A stretch of DNA of 64,000 nucleotides. It comes from Sipunculus nudus (Eukaryota; Annelida; Sipuncula; Golfingiida; Sipunculidae). Shown one piece after another: positions 25,320-36,747 of this stretch. Position 1 is the first letter of the stretch. The number at the start of each line of letters is the position of its first letter. Both the position numbers and the translations under genes were made by a program. Location of the stretch: contig CM049312.1 of NCBI GenBank assembly GCA_026874595.1, forward strand, positions 51,275,429 through 51,339,428, read 5' to 3'. Below the pieces are notes generated by a model. The model saw nothing but the letters and a program-made list of their open reading frames with translations. It was not told where the DNA came from and made no database searches.

Positions 25320-26100
25320 AGCAGCCTTAAGATGATAAAGAATGAGAGAGAGAAATTTTCCGGCTGACCTGTATAAAAGGGGTAATAGAGAGCATGGATA
25401 AGGGAGGGTCGGAGGACCATGACAAGGCTGAATCTCCGTTAATCTGATCCGAGGTATCTGTCCCGGGGCCGCTCAGACAGACAGGAGCAGATAGTGCAAT
25501 GTTATTTGAATTAGTCACAGTCGGGGAGCAATGTTCATCCATTTAGTAAGGTTATAGTGTTCCTCATTGTTGCAAGGGGCCCACAAGCATCCCTAGCCAC
25601 TTTCTATTTCAGCATGTTATATCCCCCAAAGCCCTAGTCGATATTGCTGCCTGATTTGAGTGACAGGGCGGTGGTCTTCTTACACCAGATTCTATCTACT
25701 AGGGTCCATGGGGAGTAGTGATTTGATCAATAATGATTCCAGTGAGGCCTCTGTATAAAGCCGGATCGTTGTTTGCAATCTTGGCCAAAGCCTGCTAAAT
25801 TCCTGTGCAATCCCAGATAACACCCCAAAGGGGGTAGCAGCAGAGCCGCTGATCATATAGAGAAGGCTGCCACCCAGCTGGGGATACCGCCGCGATTGAA
25901 TTCAAATCGGCCAAATTTATAGACAGTAATTTCCCTGCGGTAATGTTGGTGGTGGGTAGAACAGGAATCCTGTGTGAGTGAGCGAGTGACAAGGTCTGGT
26001 CCAGACGGGTAATGTAGGATTGAAGCAAGGACTTGCAAGTGGAATACCATACAGCTGTTCTGTATGTTTAAAACAGGAGGAGTCGTTACATCTGCTGGTG
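25320..26100. promoter_or_regulatory. Longest repeat-poor island in the central intron (candidate conserved non-coding DNA)
   Basis: About 780 bp of balanced, low-redundancy sequence including GTTAATCTGATCCGAGG, TCCCGGGGCCGCTCAGACAG, ACCGCCGCGATTGAATTC and CCCTGCGGTAATG. It contains CpG-bearing words, which are rare elsewhere in this intron. No frame is open across it with splice sites, and no match to other parts of the window was seen. Intronic enhancer DNA is the leading inference. Confidence 0.35.
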
Positions 26101-27355
26101 TGTTTGGTGAGCTGCTGTTTACAAGTAAGTTTCACATTCTTATCAGATGAACAGACTGCGTGATTACCATGTTACAAGGGTTCAGTCACAAGCAAGTGTA
26201 ATCTTAAAAAAGTACTGATGTACTCATAAGCCAGATAGCACAAGCACACCTACACAATAAAAAACAGCTTTGTAGTTTACAGCAGCAAGACAGAGTCTAA
26301 ACTTCCATGAATAGTGACTAGCAGTATGTGTACCATTCTTTTGTTCAAATTAAAGGGTTGAGACCCAAAGTATACCAACACAAAGGTGTTATATTTTCCC
26401 CCTTGGTTCCTTGATTGTTTTGTCTGTTAACAGTATTATAAAAAAAATCAAAGGCTTCTTTTCCATTGTGACACAAGGAGATTTCTTTGTCCCCAGGTTC
26501 AAGATGCCCGTTGATAAAATTAGGGCCAATTCTTGTTCTGCCATTCACAAAAAGAAACAGTATGACTAAAGTGTGTTCCTAGGGCTTGTGTTCACACAGT
26601 AGAGTCTGATCTGAGTTTGTAACTGACAGCAGTAACCTGTACTACAGATGACATCAGGTTCTCCATATCTTTAGTTTGTATTGGTTAACAAATATACCTG
26701 AACACTATTTTACTCAAGTCATTAAAGTCCTTCAGATAGCATCCCATGGTGAAACAGCAGATTGAGGCCACGTTTGTAGCTAAAATACCCACGTAAGAGT
26801 TCTTTCGTCTTACACTAAATCTGCTTAAATCAGTTTGTAGCCCTTTTTCTGAACACACATCACTGTCAAGAGACTTACTTAGACCATGGCCACCTTAAGT
26901 TGACAACAGTAAATTGACAGTGGTTGAGGAACACTTGTAGAGGGATACTGGCCTGGCAACATCTATCTGCAAACATTGGACTTGTTAAAGAGTTATATTA
27001 TATTTCTAAGTTACATTAACTTTAGGCCACCCTTAGTCTTTGTCAGTAAACAGATTTTGACAATGGGTGAATTTACTCTCACAAAGTATCATAAACACAC
27101 ACCTGATGGGCCAAAGGAGCTGTAAAACAGTTGTGTTGACACCAGCATATGTAGCTGACTGTCAGTCTTTGGAGCTGTAGTGATCACCTGTTGTCCATAT
27201 GTCACTGTTAACAAGGCACAAATTGTAATCATTTGACCTAGCATCATCTAACTAAATTTCCAATGAGGTTCTAAGAAAATCGCCTGAAGAACCTTAAATT
27301 AGGTTACTGTTACCTTTAATCTCTAATTAGGGCCAACACATGTCATTTCAGCCCC
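26101..27355. other. Intron, nothing specific seen
   Basis: No gene or repeat structure supported. Confidence 0.45.
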
Positions 27356-27359
27356 CTAG

Positions 27360-27520
27360 GAGTTGAAATTTGTCTTCTGAACCCCATAACTTTTGAAGTT
27401 CTGCATATTATTTCCTAATATTTGAGGCAGGAAATACATGCCTGAAGTCTTTATTTCTTTTCAAACCTTTCTGCAGATATTGCAATAAGGAATTTACTTT
27501 TGAGAAATTTAATAATTCTG
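27360..27520 (+). repeat. Degenerate CATAACTTTTGAAG repeat copy
   Basis: ACCCCATAACTTTTGAAGTT followed by CTGCATATTATTTCC matches the motif order at 20680 and 24878. Confidence 0.5.
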
Positions 27521-27689
27521 GCCCTCCCCAGTAATGTCAGGTCCTTCCATCCTTGTCTGTCAGTCTTAACTGCCTGACATCAACCAAACCTGCCCTGTGA
27601 CAGCAGAGTACCATAATAGTACAGACTGTGTTCTACTGGTGTCACAACAGTCAAAAGTTATAGTCTCCTTGTCTGATTGGATGAATGGT

Positions 27690-28298
27690 GTCCAGACACA
27701 GTCCATGTGATACTCCTGTTACAAGAGTTAAATCTTGTTGGATGGTACCAGTCACTGTGATACTCCTGTTACAAGAGTTAAATCTTGTTGAATGGTACCA
27801 GTCCATGTGATACTCCTGTTACAAGAGTTAAATCTTGTTGGATGGTACCAGTCACTGTGATACTCCTGTTACAAGAGTTAAATCTTGTTGGATGGTACCA
27901 GTCACTGTGATACTCCTGTTACAAGAGTTTAATCTTGTTGGATGGTACCTGTCACTGTGATACTCCTGTTACAAGAGTTAAATCTTGTTGGATGGTACCA
28001 GTTCATGTGATACTCCTTTTATAAGAGTTAAATTTTGTTGGATGGTACCAGTCCATGTGATACTCCTGTTACAAGTGTTAAATCTTGTTGGATGGTACCA
28101 GTCCATGTAATACTCCTGTTACAAGAATTAAATCCTGTCTGATGGTACCAGTCCATGTAATACTCCTGTTACAAGAGTTGAATATTGTCTGATGGCACCA
28201 GTCCATGTGATACTCCTGTTACAAGAGTTGAATATTGTCTGATGGCACCAGTCCATGTGATACTCCTGTTACAAGAATTAAATCCTGTCTGATGGTAT
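27690..28298. repeat. 50-bp minisatellite, 12 copies
   Basis: Unit starts GTGATACTCCTGTTACAAGA and ends GATGGTACCAGTCACT. Unit starts lie at 27707, 27757, 27807 and so on to 28257, so the 50-bp register is kept across the whole array. Later copies carry CCTGTCTGATGGCACC variants. Confidence 0.96.
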
Positions 28299-28875
28299 GT
28301 GCCACAAATACTTTTTGGTAGGCGATTATTTTTGTTCACTGAAGGTAACATATCTCTTTTCCATGCTTCCTGTGTCAGGAGTACATGTATTTGTAAAGTA
28401 TTTTGCTTAATCAGGTTGGTACCCATCAGTAAAATTACTGAAACTGGGTCATTAGTTTTGACCTTATTTGCTGAATACCAATATCTTGGTAAATTTGAAA
28501 GATCTCCAAATCAAGTGGTGTCCACTTGATTAAAGTATACAAGGTATGGTGCATTTAAAGTATACAAAATTTAGGGGTATTCCCCTGTTTTAGTATACCA
28601 TGTGCACAGTGGTACCCACCTGTTTATAGTCACAAGGTAACTAATTGAGTGGTTGCCCCTTCATTAATCATAATGTAGGATGGACAGTCTTTCCATTGCT
28701 CTATTGATTATTGTCATAAAGAATTGGTTTATCTGTTATCCAAGTGAGTTTAACCCCAGGATGATTGTGCATAACATGTGACCTGGGTACACCTGTGAGT
28801 CGTCTGGTTTCTCTTTCACTTGAGGAGGTTTATGACTACTGACAGGAAACAGCTTGGGGAGTATCACCGTAACTA
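28299..28875. other. Intron, nothing specific seen
   Basis: No supported feature. A loose AAAGTATACAA-like repetition occurs near 28530-28600. Confidence 0.4.
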
Positions 28876-28879
28876 ATAT

Positions 28880-29300
28880 CACTGGAGGGTCTGCTTCAAG
28901 TTCAGTCCTCATTATAATGCAGAAATGCTCTCAAACACAGCCTAGCAGGAGCTCGGGAGTTAGTCCTGCAGGCCTTCAAATTAGTGGCTGATTGAAAGTT
29001 GTGGGTTTACAGGGCCCAAGTAGCAAGGCAAAGATGGCAACAAGAAAATGTTGGCTGAGATTAGTCGTCACGTTGGCCAGGAGACGTCAAGTGGTACTCC
29101 AGCAGCTACCCAGCAAGCAGGGACGCAAGCAGGATTAAAGATGGATTAAACAAAAGAGAAGCACCATTTTGCTGCCATGCATGGGGCCCACCCCACCTGC
29201 TTCCAGCTAAATGAATTAAAAGGTAACAGGTCCTCGCTGTACACACACTGACACGGGAGAGTTCTCCAAGCAATAGGCATCAAATGAAAGTAACATGATA
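28880..29300. promoter_or_regulatory. Repeat-poor island (candidate regulatory)
   Basis: Balanced, non-repetitive sequence with GGAGCTCGGGAGTTAGTCCT, ATTAGTCGTCACGTTGGCC and GCATGGGGCCCACCCC, between a minisatellite and a SINE. No coding frame. Candidate by composition only. Confidence 0.3.
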
Positions 29301-29599
29301 GGCATGAGGACAGGTGTTACTTGTACTGAACACAGCGGACCTGCCAGGAAATATACAACAGCTATGAGAGGGGGACTACATAAGGAGTTTTATACAATAA
29401 TGCATTACGTGTAGAACTGACAGGTAAGGTCTCCTGTCATGTGTCTTATGAGAGAAACCAAATAGATGTATGTATATAAAGGATAGGTCCATGGCCTGTT
29501 GGTGGCACTGTCTATTGAATGAGGATGAAGGTATCCATATGATAAGAATGATATGTTATTATGAAGCCTTCAGGATTCAGGTTTTATATGCACAGGGTT

Positions 29600-29760
29600 A
29601 GGAATAATCCAGAAGTCATAACCTGTCATTAAGACATTAAAGAGAATTTCTGTGGTTCCACGAGATTACACCATTATGCCTTTGAGGCACCAGAGGGGTT
29701 TGAACCAGGGACCTTCAGCTCCAAATTCCAATGCTTTAACCACTAGGCTATGACCTACCT
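29600..29760 (-). repeat. tRNA-derived SINE, minus strand
   Basis: The minus strand reads TAGCCTAGTGGTTAAAGC (A box, 29733-29750) and GGTTCAAACCCC (B box, 29695-29706) at normal tRNA spacing, followed by a non-tRNA body. The acceptor stem does not close (GGTAGGT against CTGGTGCC), so it is not a functional tRNA gene. Confidence 0.8.
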
Positions 29761-29820
29761 CAAGAGAAACAGTTTTGATGGTGTCTTTGCTGCTAATCTA
29801 GTTGATTTGGAACAGTAAAT

Positions 29821-29924
29821 ACTGGTACATCAGTACATTGTGAGACTTCAGAGGTACACTGGTACATCAGTACATTGTGAGACTTCAGAGGTACACTGGT
29901 ACATCAGTACATTTTGAGACTTCA
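29821..29924. repeat. 37-bp tandem repeat, about 2.8 copies
   Basis: Unit ACTGGTACATCAGTACATTG then TGAGACTTCAGAGGTAC starts at 29821, 29858 and 29895. Copies are nearly identical. Confidence 0.95.
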
Positions 29925-31095
29925 TAATAATAGGCATCGTATTGTGTATCACAGCATGATAAAATTACGCATTGCTTATCATATCATGGCAGATATTATT
30001 TAAATGTATTATTAATGGCACAAATATCTTGAACCATGCAGAAAACTGACTGATATTTTGAGCTGCAAGTAAATGAACACTAGTTTAACCTCTATAACTT
30101 TATATTTAGCTACTTGATGGAGTTTTTGGGAAAAAAAAGTGAAAAAAAAATACAAATACCATGAAATAAAAAATCATAGTGTTTACCAAAATCTTGATAT
30201 ATCAGTTTGTTCTTCCACTTGAAAACAAATGTGATAGCCTCTGTGTGAGCTGTTAATGCCATCAGGTCAGGAGTTGATTCCTTGATTTGTCAGCATTGTA
30301 ATGTTTTTGAGGGGATGAAATATGCCATTCAGGTATCATAAAACAGCTGAGACTGGAGGCATGCCATTCCAAGAATGGTGGCCCGCCTGCTAAATATTTT
30401 CACCTGGGAAATCTTGTTGTAGCCGCGTCTGATGGAGACCGTGATACCTGATTGGAATAGGACCTTAACAGTGACACCATGCTTTATTGATTATCAGGCG
30501 GTCACAGGGTGAAGCAGGAATTGTAAAAAAATGCATCCCCCTGATGAATGCGTGACCAGTAACCTCATGCAGGGTTACAGCAATAAAAACAATATAAAAA
30601 CAAGGTTGTCCAAGCATGGCTCAAACACCTACTCACTGTATGTAGACTACAGAATACTGACAACTAGATACACTGTTTATATTACATAGTGGTGTTATAT
30701 TTAGAGGAGTAGGTGTAATATGAATTTCAAAGTAGTTTAATCAGTGTTTTACTTTGGTTTAGGGACTAATTGACCAGTATTGTAGATCTAATTTTTATCC
30801 ACTATATCATATGTTAGAATGACAGATTAGCTGTTTCTGTCTGGTGCTTAGGCTTGGACTACCATTACCATAGAAAGAAATGCCAAAAGGACAGCATATA
30901 CATTTGTTATTGTCACATCTAGAATGCTGATGTCATTGACTACAAGAATTGCCAGGTCAGAGAAAACTTTAACACCATGATCATACTGGATATATTGATT
31001 CTTATGTACAGCCACACCTCTGGCCATCAAGCCCTTAATATAATTTTAGTGGTAGTATTTAATATGCTGTGCAGTGTCTGTTACAGCTGACTATG
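29925..31095. other. Intron; weak GC-richer patch at 30300-30560
   Basis: No exon recognised. The 30300-30560 patch (for example TTGTTGTAGCCGCGTCTGAT) is less AT-rich and resembles the other islands, with weak support. Confidence 0.35.
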
Positions 31096-31099
31096 TCAG

Positions 31100-31755
31100 A
31101 GATGTGCATGTGACTGGGTGATCCTCAGATTTCGTATTGACCTCACAGTGTGGTGTGACTGGGTGATCCTCAGCTTATTGACCTTACAGTGTGGTGTGAC
31201 TTGGTGATCCTCAGCTTTTTGACCTTACAGTGTGGTGTGACTGGATGATCCTCAGTTTATTGACCTCACAGTGTGGTGTGACTTGGTGATCCTCAGCTTA
31301 TTGACCTTACAGGGTGTTGTGACTGAATGATCCTCAGCTAATTGACCTCAAAGGGTGGTGTGACTGGATGATCCTCGGCTTATTGACCTTACAGGGTGGT
31401 GTGACTGGATGATCCTCAGCTTATTGACCTCACAGGGTGGTGTGACTGGATGATCTTCACATTATTGACCTCACAGTGTGGTGTGACTTGGTGATCCTCA
31501 GAGCTCTTATTGACCTTACAGGGTGGTGTGACTGGGTGATCCTCAGTTTATTGACCTTACAGGGTGGTGTGACTGGATGATCCTCAAAGCTCATATTGAC
31601 CTCACATGGTGGTATGACTAGGTGATCCTCAGCTTATTAACCTCACAGGGTGGTGTGACTGGGTGATCCTCAGAGCACTTATCGACCTCTCAGGGCCTAG
31701 GGTGATGTGACTGGGTGGTTCTCAGCTTGTAGACCTCGGAGTATGGTGTGACTGA
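31100..31755. repeat. 40-bp minisatellite, about 16 copies, ending in poly-C
   Basis: Unit GTGGTGTGACTGGGTGATCC then TCAGCTTATTGACCTTACAG, with small indels (CAGAGCTC insertions) in later copies. The array runs into an 18-base C tract at 31756-31773. Confidence 0.93.
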
Positions 31756-32039
31756 CCCCCCCCCCCCCCCCCCTTACAAAAGTAGTGGATCTAAATTGGT
31801 GATCTTGTCCAACCAAAGTCCCAACCAGGGTTGAGGTAATACTGAATCCCTATCGGTTCTGGGCCTTGAAATATATATACAGATACATCATCAGCAGAAC
31901 ATGAGGTAAAAATGGCCTCCACAGATGGAGTGGGAAAAATGTTGGCAAAGCAGGATTTGCTTTGTGTTTTATAGAGCTCCTCGGGAGAAGGTTAATGGGT
32001 AGATGCATGAGTATTGAGGGTATAAATGAACAGCCAGGC

Positions 32040-32720
32040 AGATTTATGTAAGGTGATCTTCAGAGGTACCATTAGGCCCTCAGGGTAACTGTAGAAATGG
32101 CACATTGTGGGGCACAATGTGTTGACAAGACACATCCAGTGTGAAGAGGGCCCTTGTTCAAATCAACGCTGTAGCAGTACATTTATAATGTTTCATATCC
32201 TCTTGTTCAAGTGGCGGTCCCTGATAAGTCAATCCCCACAGGTCACGGGCAGCTCCCATCACACACAAACCCTCGAGAGCCTGTTATCATGTTTCACACA
32301 ATTGTTGGTTTATCACTCCAGCTCAAGAGGCGTTACTCTCCATATCTCTGTGGAAAGGGAGGCATCCTGTACCAGCTCAAGTGGTCTATGCTTGCTGTTT
32401 TTGAGCACACCCAACAAACCAGCCCTCAGTGGTGGCTGGGATCACACAGCCAGGCCCCGCAGGCAGGTTTAATCTTCAAGTTGCTGCCAGGCTCAAAGGA
32501 AGAGGGGCCGGATCATTGGTGCCCAGCTAAATGACAGAAAAAATGCATGTTTCCTGGCATCACCATGCAGTTGCTAGGATTGGAAACGGTTATTAAGCCG
32601 GATATTAGGTGTACATGAGTAACAGTAAAGAGGATTTGTAATAATTCCTGCCTGGTGACTGACACAGCCGCTGATTGGTATACAGTCAGGTAGATACAGG
32701 GAAGCATCACCTGTACATGT
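32040..32720. promoter_or_regulatory. Repeat-poor island (candidate regulatory)
   Basis: Balanced sequence with AGAGGGCCCTTGTTCAAATC, GTCACGGGCAGCTCCC and GGGGCCGGATCATTGG. Two overlapping plus-strand open frames (32107-32472 and 32211-32534) lack good splice sites and recognisable protein. I treat this as non-coding. Confidence 0.3.
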
Positions 32721-33235
32721 TAATTAAAAAGAAACAGCACCTGTAGTCATGGTAACCCATAAAGTGTAAGTGATTCAAAGTGGATTCTGTTCACTCAGTA
32801 TTTTTTTTGCTGAGAAGGTAATACATCTACACAGCACAGACAGGTTATAACGCTGTGCATTTGTAATGTGAAATAGTACCGTCTGATATCAACACTGTGA
32901 TTGCCATTTTGTTTCTTTGACTTGGGTGTTGCATTAATCAAGTGGCGTTTAATGGATGTAATCGGTTTCTGACTGCTTGTGTGGCTTGGTGTTTTTAGCT
33001 TGATTGATGATGTAAACCTTTGATAGAATGATCTTTGATTCACGTTTATTGAAGCCTCCTGGTGCTGGAACTGTCCACAAAGCCGCAGCACCAGGCAGAA
33101 TGCTTTGTTATTTGAGCAATGCATCATGGGATTTACAGTGATCTGGGGATCTTTTATTGTCGTCATTAATTTCATCATTAATTCTACAGCTCTGTCATTA
33201 ACCAGTGAGGATGTTATATTATTTATTTTATAAGA
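32721..33235. other. Intron, nothing specific seen
   Basis: No supported feature. Confidence 0.4.
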
Positions 33236-33239
33236 TTGC

Positions 33240-33500
33240 TTCTTTAACCCATAAATATGTGATGAACAATAAGAATATAAAACTCTTTAAAAAAAGGTAG
33301 ATCTTTTGTTGCAAAAATATGTAATTGAACTGTAAAAAAAGCAATATACTTTTCATGAGAATGTCAGTTACTAGGAAAATATTTTTAGCTCGTAAGAATG
33401 TCCCCTGTGTTGTTCAAATAAATGATTAAACAATAAGAAAGTAATATTTTTTCATAAGGACATACCCTTTATTGCATAAATATGTGATTAAAGGAAGCTA
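33240..33500. repeat. Diverged tandem copies of an ATAAATATGTGATTAAAC repeat
   Basis: ATAAATATGTGAT-like words followed by AACAATAAGAAAGTAATATT recur near 33250, 33315, 33413 and 33477. The same unit reappears at 39080-39140 and 40233-40275 on either side of a hAT-like element. Confidence 0.6.
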
Positions 33501-34371
33501 TTTTGATACCTGATGTATATTAAATAAAGATAATCCCTTGAACCTCTTATGAAAATCGGCCAGAAGATGCATTTGCTCGAGCACACAGATTGTTGGATTG
33601 TTTATATCCATGTGTTGATAACATGGGGGGAGGGGGACCGCCAAATAATATAAACTTATTCAACATGGACATCTAGTGGCAAATCAGATGAACTAGAGTT
33701 TTGGAAAGGGCATTTTGCATCTAGTGACCTTTTAACTTCAGTACAAAGTAACTAACCACCTACAGTTGTTTTTTTAGCGAACCTGTGAGCTTATGCGATG
33801 GTGCGTCGTCGTGCGTCGTCTGTACGTTAACCATAGCTATCTCAAAAACGGCAGGAGCTAGCATCACCAAATTTTTTGCAAATATTCAGTCATCCAAAAA
33901 ACTATATCGGATTTTGTTTATTTTTTTTCTAAATGCATTTTCTTAGATTTTATAGGGAAAAAGCTAAAAAAACTTAAAAATCTTTTCCTCTGAAACTGTC
34001 CAGCCAAATTGTCCAATATTTCACAGAAATGATCCCTGGAACAATCTTTCTAAAGTTTGTTCGAATGGTTCCAGTTCAGAGATTTTTGGCTGAGTTACAG
34101 GAGGTTGAACTTTGTTAACTGTGCAAAAAAGCATATTAAAATTTTAATCTCCGAAACGGCTGGAGCTATCATCACCAAATTTTATGCCAATGTTGGTCAC
34201 ATGAGTCATATCTGAAATTGAGGTATTGGTGGCGCCACCTGCATCGGCCTTTTTTGTACAGGGTCATCAGTGCCCGTATCACACTGACAGCTACAAATAA
34301 CTTCTTCTCTGAAACGAAATGGCCAAATTGTTTTATTTCGCACAGAAATGATCCTAGGGTAGTGCTTACTG

Positions 34372-35120
34372 AAGTTTGTTCAAATGGTCTCAGTTCAGTG
34401 ACTTTTGGCTAAGTTATGGGAAGCTGAATTTAGTCATATGCCATAACAGCCCATTTTAGCTAAGTGGCTACAAAAATCTTCTCAAAAACCACTGGGCCAA
34501 ATTCTTAAATCTCACACATTAATTATCCTGAGATGTTGATAATTCAAGTTTGTTCAAATGGTCTCAGTTCAGTGACTTTTGGCTGAGTTATGGGAAGCTG
34601 AATTTAGTCATATGCCATAACAGCCCATTTTAGCTAAGTGGCTACAAAAATCTTCTTCTCAACAACCACTGGGGCAAATTCTTAAATCTCACACATTAAT
34701 TATCCTGAGATGTTGATAATTCAAGTTTGTTCAAATGGTCTCAGTTCAGTGACTTTTGGCTGAGTTATGGGAAGCTAAATTTAGTCATATGCCATAACAG
34801 CCCATGTGAGCTAAGTGGCTACAAAAATCTTCTTCTCAAAAAACCACTGGGCCAAATTCTTAAATCTCACACATTAATTATCATTAGATGTTGATAATTC
34901 AAGTTTGTTCAAATGGTCTCAGTTCAGTGACTTTTGGCTGAGTTATGGGAAGCTGAATTTAGTCATATGCCATAACAGCCCATGTTAGCTAAGTGGCTAC
35001 AAAAATCTTCTTCTAAAAAACACTGGGCCAAATTCTTAAATCTCACACATTAATTATCCGTAGATGTTGATAATTCAAGTTTGTTCAAATGGTTTTGATT
35101 CAATGATTTTTTGCTGAGTT
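34372..35120. repeat. About 177-bp tandem array inside the 33.8-kb element, about 4 copies
   Basis: AAGTTTGTTCAAATGGTCTC starts at 34372, 34546, 34723 and 34901, and a diverged unit at 35077. Each unit carries GACTTTTGGCTGAGTTATGG and TCTCACACATTAATTATCC. Confidence 0.92.
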
Positions 35121-35904
35121 ATGGGAAGCTGAACTTTACCATTTTGTTGTATTTTCCCATTTGAGTTATAAACCTACAAAACGTTTTTCGACTGATGATG
35201 ATACTGAGTCCAGTTTGTTTAATATTTTGCAAGAATAATTCCCTGAATCATTCTTATAATAATTGTCTTTTATGGTTAAAAAAATGAATTTGGCTGAATT
35301 ATAAAGATTTAATTGAGTCATTTTTCCAAATATGTTAGCTGTGTGAAGCAGATACATCTAGCCTAGCACCAGTTTATCAGCATCCATTACATCATGCCTC
35401 TAGACATTTAGATTTCAGGTTATCTATGGAAAATATTGACAAGAATGATTTTAAAAGCTTTTAAAAAATGTAGATTTATGATATTACATATCATCTGTAC
35501 ACTAACTCATAATTTCTCAGGAATAGCAGGAGCTACCATACCCAAATGTTATGCAATTATCTGTCACATATCAAATGTTGATGGATTCATCTTATTTTTG
35601 CTATCTGCATTTACTTAGATTTTACAAGGAAAAAGCTGAAAAAAGCTTGTAAAAAGTCTTCTTCTTGTAAACAGTCCAGCCAAATTGTCCAGATTTTACA
35701 GAAATGATCCCAGAGGCGAGCCCTCTCAAGTTTGTTCAAATGGTTTGTGTTGGATAAATTTTAGCAGAGTTACATAACAGGCCAAGATTGTGTATGTTTC
35801 TTGAATAGGTTGAGAAACTGCCAACTGTTTCAGATTTGGCAACAGATCAAGAGTTCATTCAGTGCAGCCAAATATAGGTCAACAGTTCATTCAGTGCAGC
35901 CAAG

Positions 35905-36003
35905 CACAAGGCATGTGATCACCTCATGGGCCGCATGTGATCATCTCATGGGTAGCATGTGATCACCTCATGAGTATCATGTGATCACCTCATGGGTGTC
36001 ATG
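35905..36003. repeat. Short tandem repeat, about 24-26 bp x 4
   Basis: GCATGTGATCACCTCATGGG repeats four times with small variants. Flanking copies of TTCANTCAGTGCAGCCA occur at 35850-35900 and 36150-36230. Confidence 0.85.
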
Positions 36004-36747
36004 CCACTCAGGGCTGCATATGGAGCCAATCTGTGAGCTTATGCAATTGTGTGGCTACTATTCCAGATTTGGCAATAGGCAAAAGGTCAGCCTGGATTTA
36101 TTTATAGCTTTGGCAGACTGCCAACTGTTTCAGATTATGCAACAGGTCAAGAGTTCACTCAGTGCAGCCAGGTACAGGTCAAAAATTCACTCAGTCTAGC
36201 CAGGTGCAGGTCAAGAGTTCACTCAGTGCAGTAGCCAGAGCCAGTAATTTGTCACAGTACACTCGGGGCAACAGCCTTTCTCACCTAAGCCTGGTTAGCC
36301 CCGTGCATCAGACTCGAGGTAAGTTTGATGTATTGGCCTGATATTCTGACCTGTCTATGTGTTTTTATGGCTTTCTTGTTCACAAGACAGGTGTCGCCAT
36401 CTACAATGACTTTTGCAAAGTGTATGTGCCTGCTTAATTCTACAGAAGAATTTGATATATCAGCCTGAAATTGGGCATATGTGTACATGTCAAATAGCTT
36501 TGTTGTATACAAGACTGGTGGTGCCACCTACAATAATTTTTGTGTTGTGTGCACCCATGCCAGAATTTCAGCAGTGATGTTTGTGTATTGTTTCTTGTTC
36601 AAAATGTTTAGTACTTGCATTGTTCATATATATGAAAAGTCGTGGTTCAGCACTGAAGCGTTATACCTGGTGTATATCCATATGCACAGGTTCGCATTAG
36701 GCCTGTAGGCCTTGTTCTGTTTTCCAACATTAGCACAGCTACCAGTC

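Larger units (their letters stand above)
33767..36716 (+). mobile_element. 2.95-kb non-autonomous element with subterminal inverted repeats (Helentron-like architecture)
   Basis: The 5' end is a T-run, then AGCGAACCTGTG; the 3' end is CACAGGTTCGC, then ATTAGGCCTGTAGGCCTTGTT. GCGAACCTGTG (33777-33787) and CACAGGTTCGC (36685-36695) are perfect 11-bp inverted arms, followed by a short 3' palindrome and terminal TTGTT. The interior has GCGTCGTCGTGCGTCGTC, a GGTGGCGCCACCTGC module, a 177-bp tandem array and a second copy of its own 5' module near 35460-35770. There is no Rep/helicase frame. The Helentron-like classification is by architecture only. Confidence 0.7.

Noticed and set aside
29685-29757. 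Functional tRNA gene on the minus strand
   Set aside because: A and B boxes are good but the acceptor stem does not pair; SINE head is the better call.
32107-32534. Two overlapping plus-strand frames as a possible gene
   Set aside because: Mutually overlapping frames, no convincing acceptor or donor and no recognisable protein.
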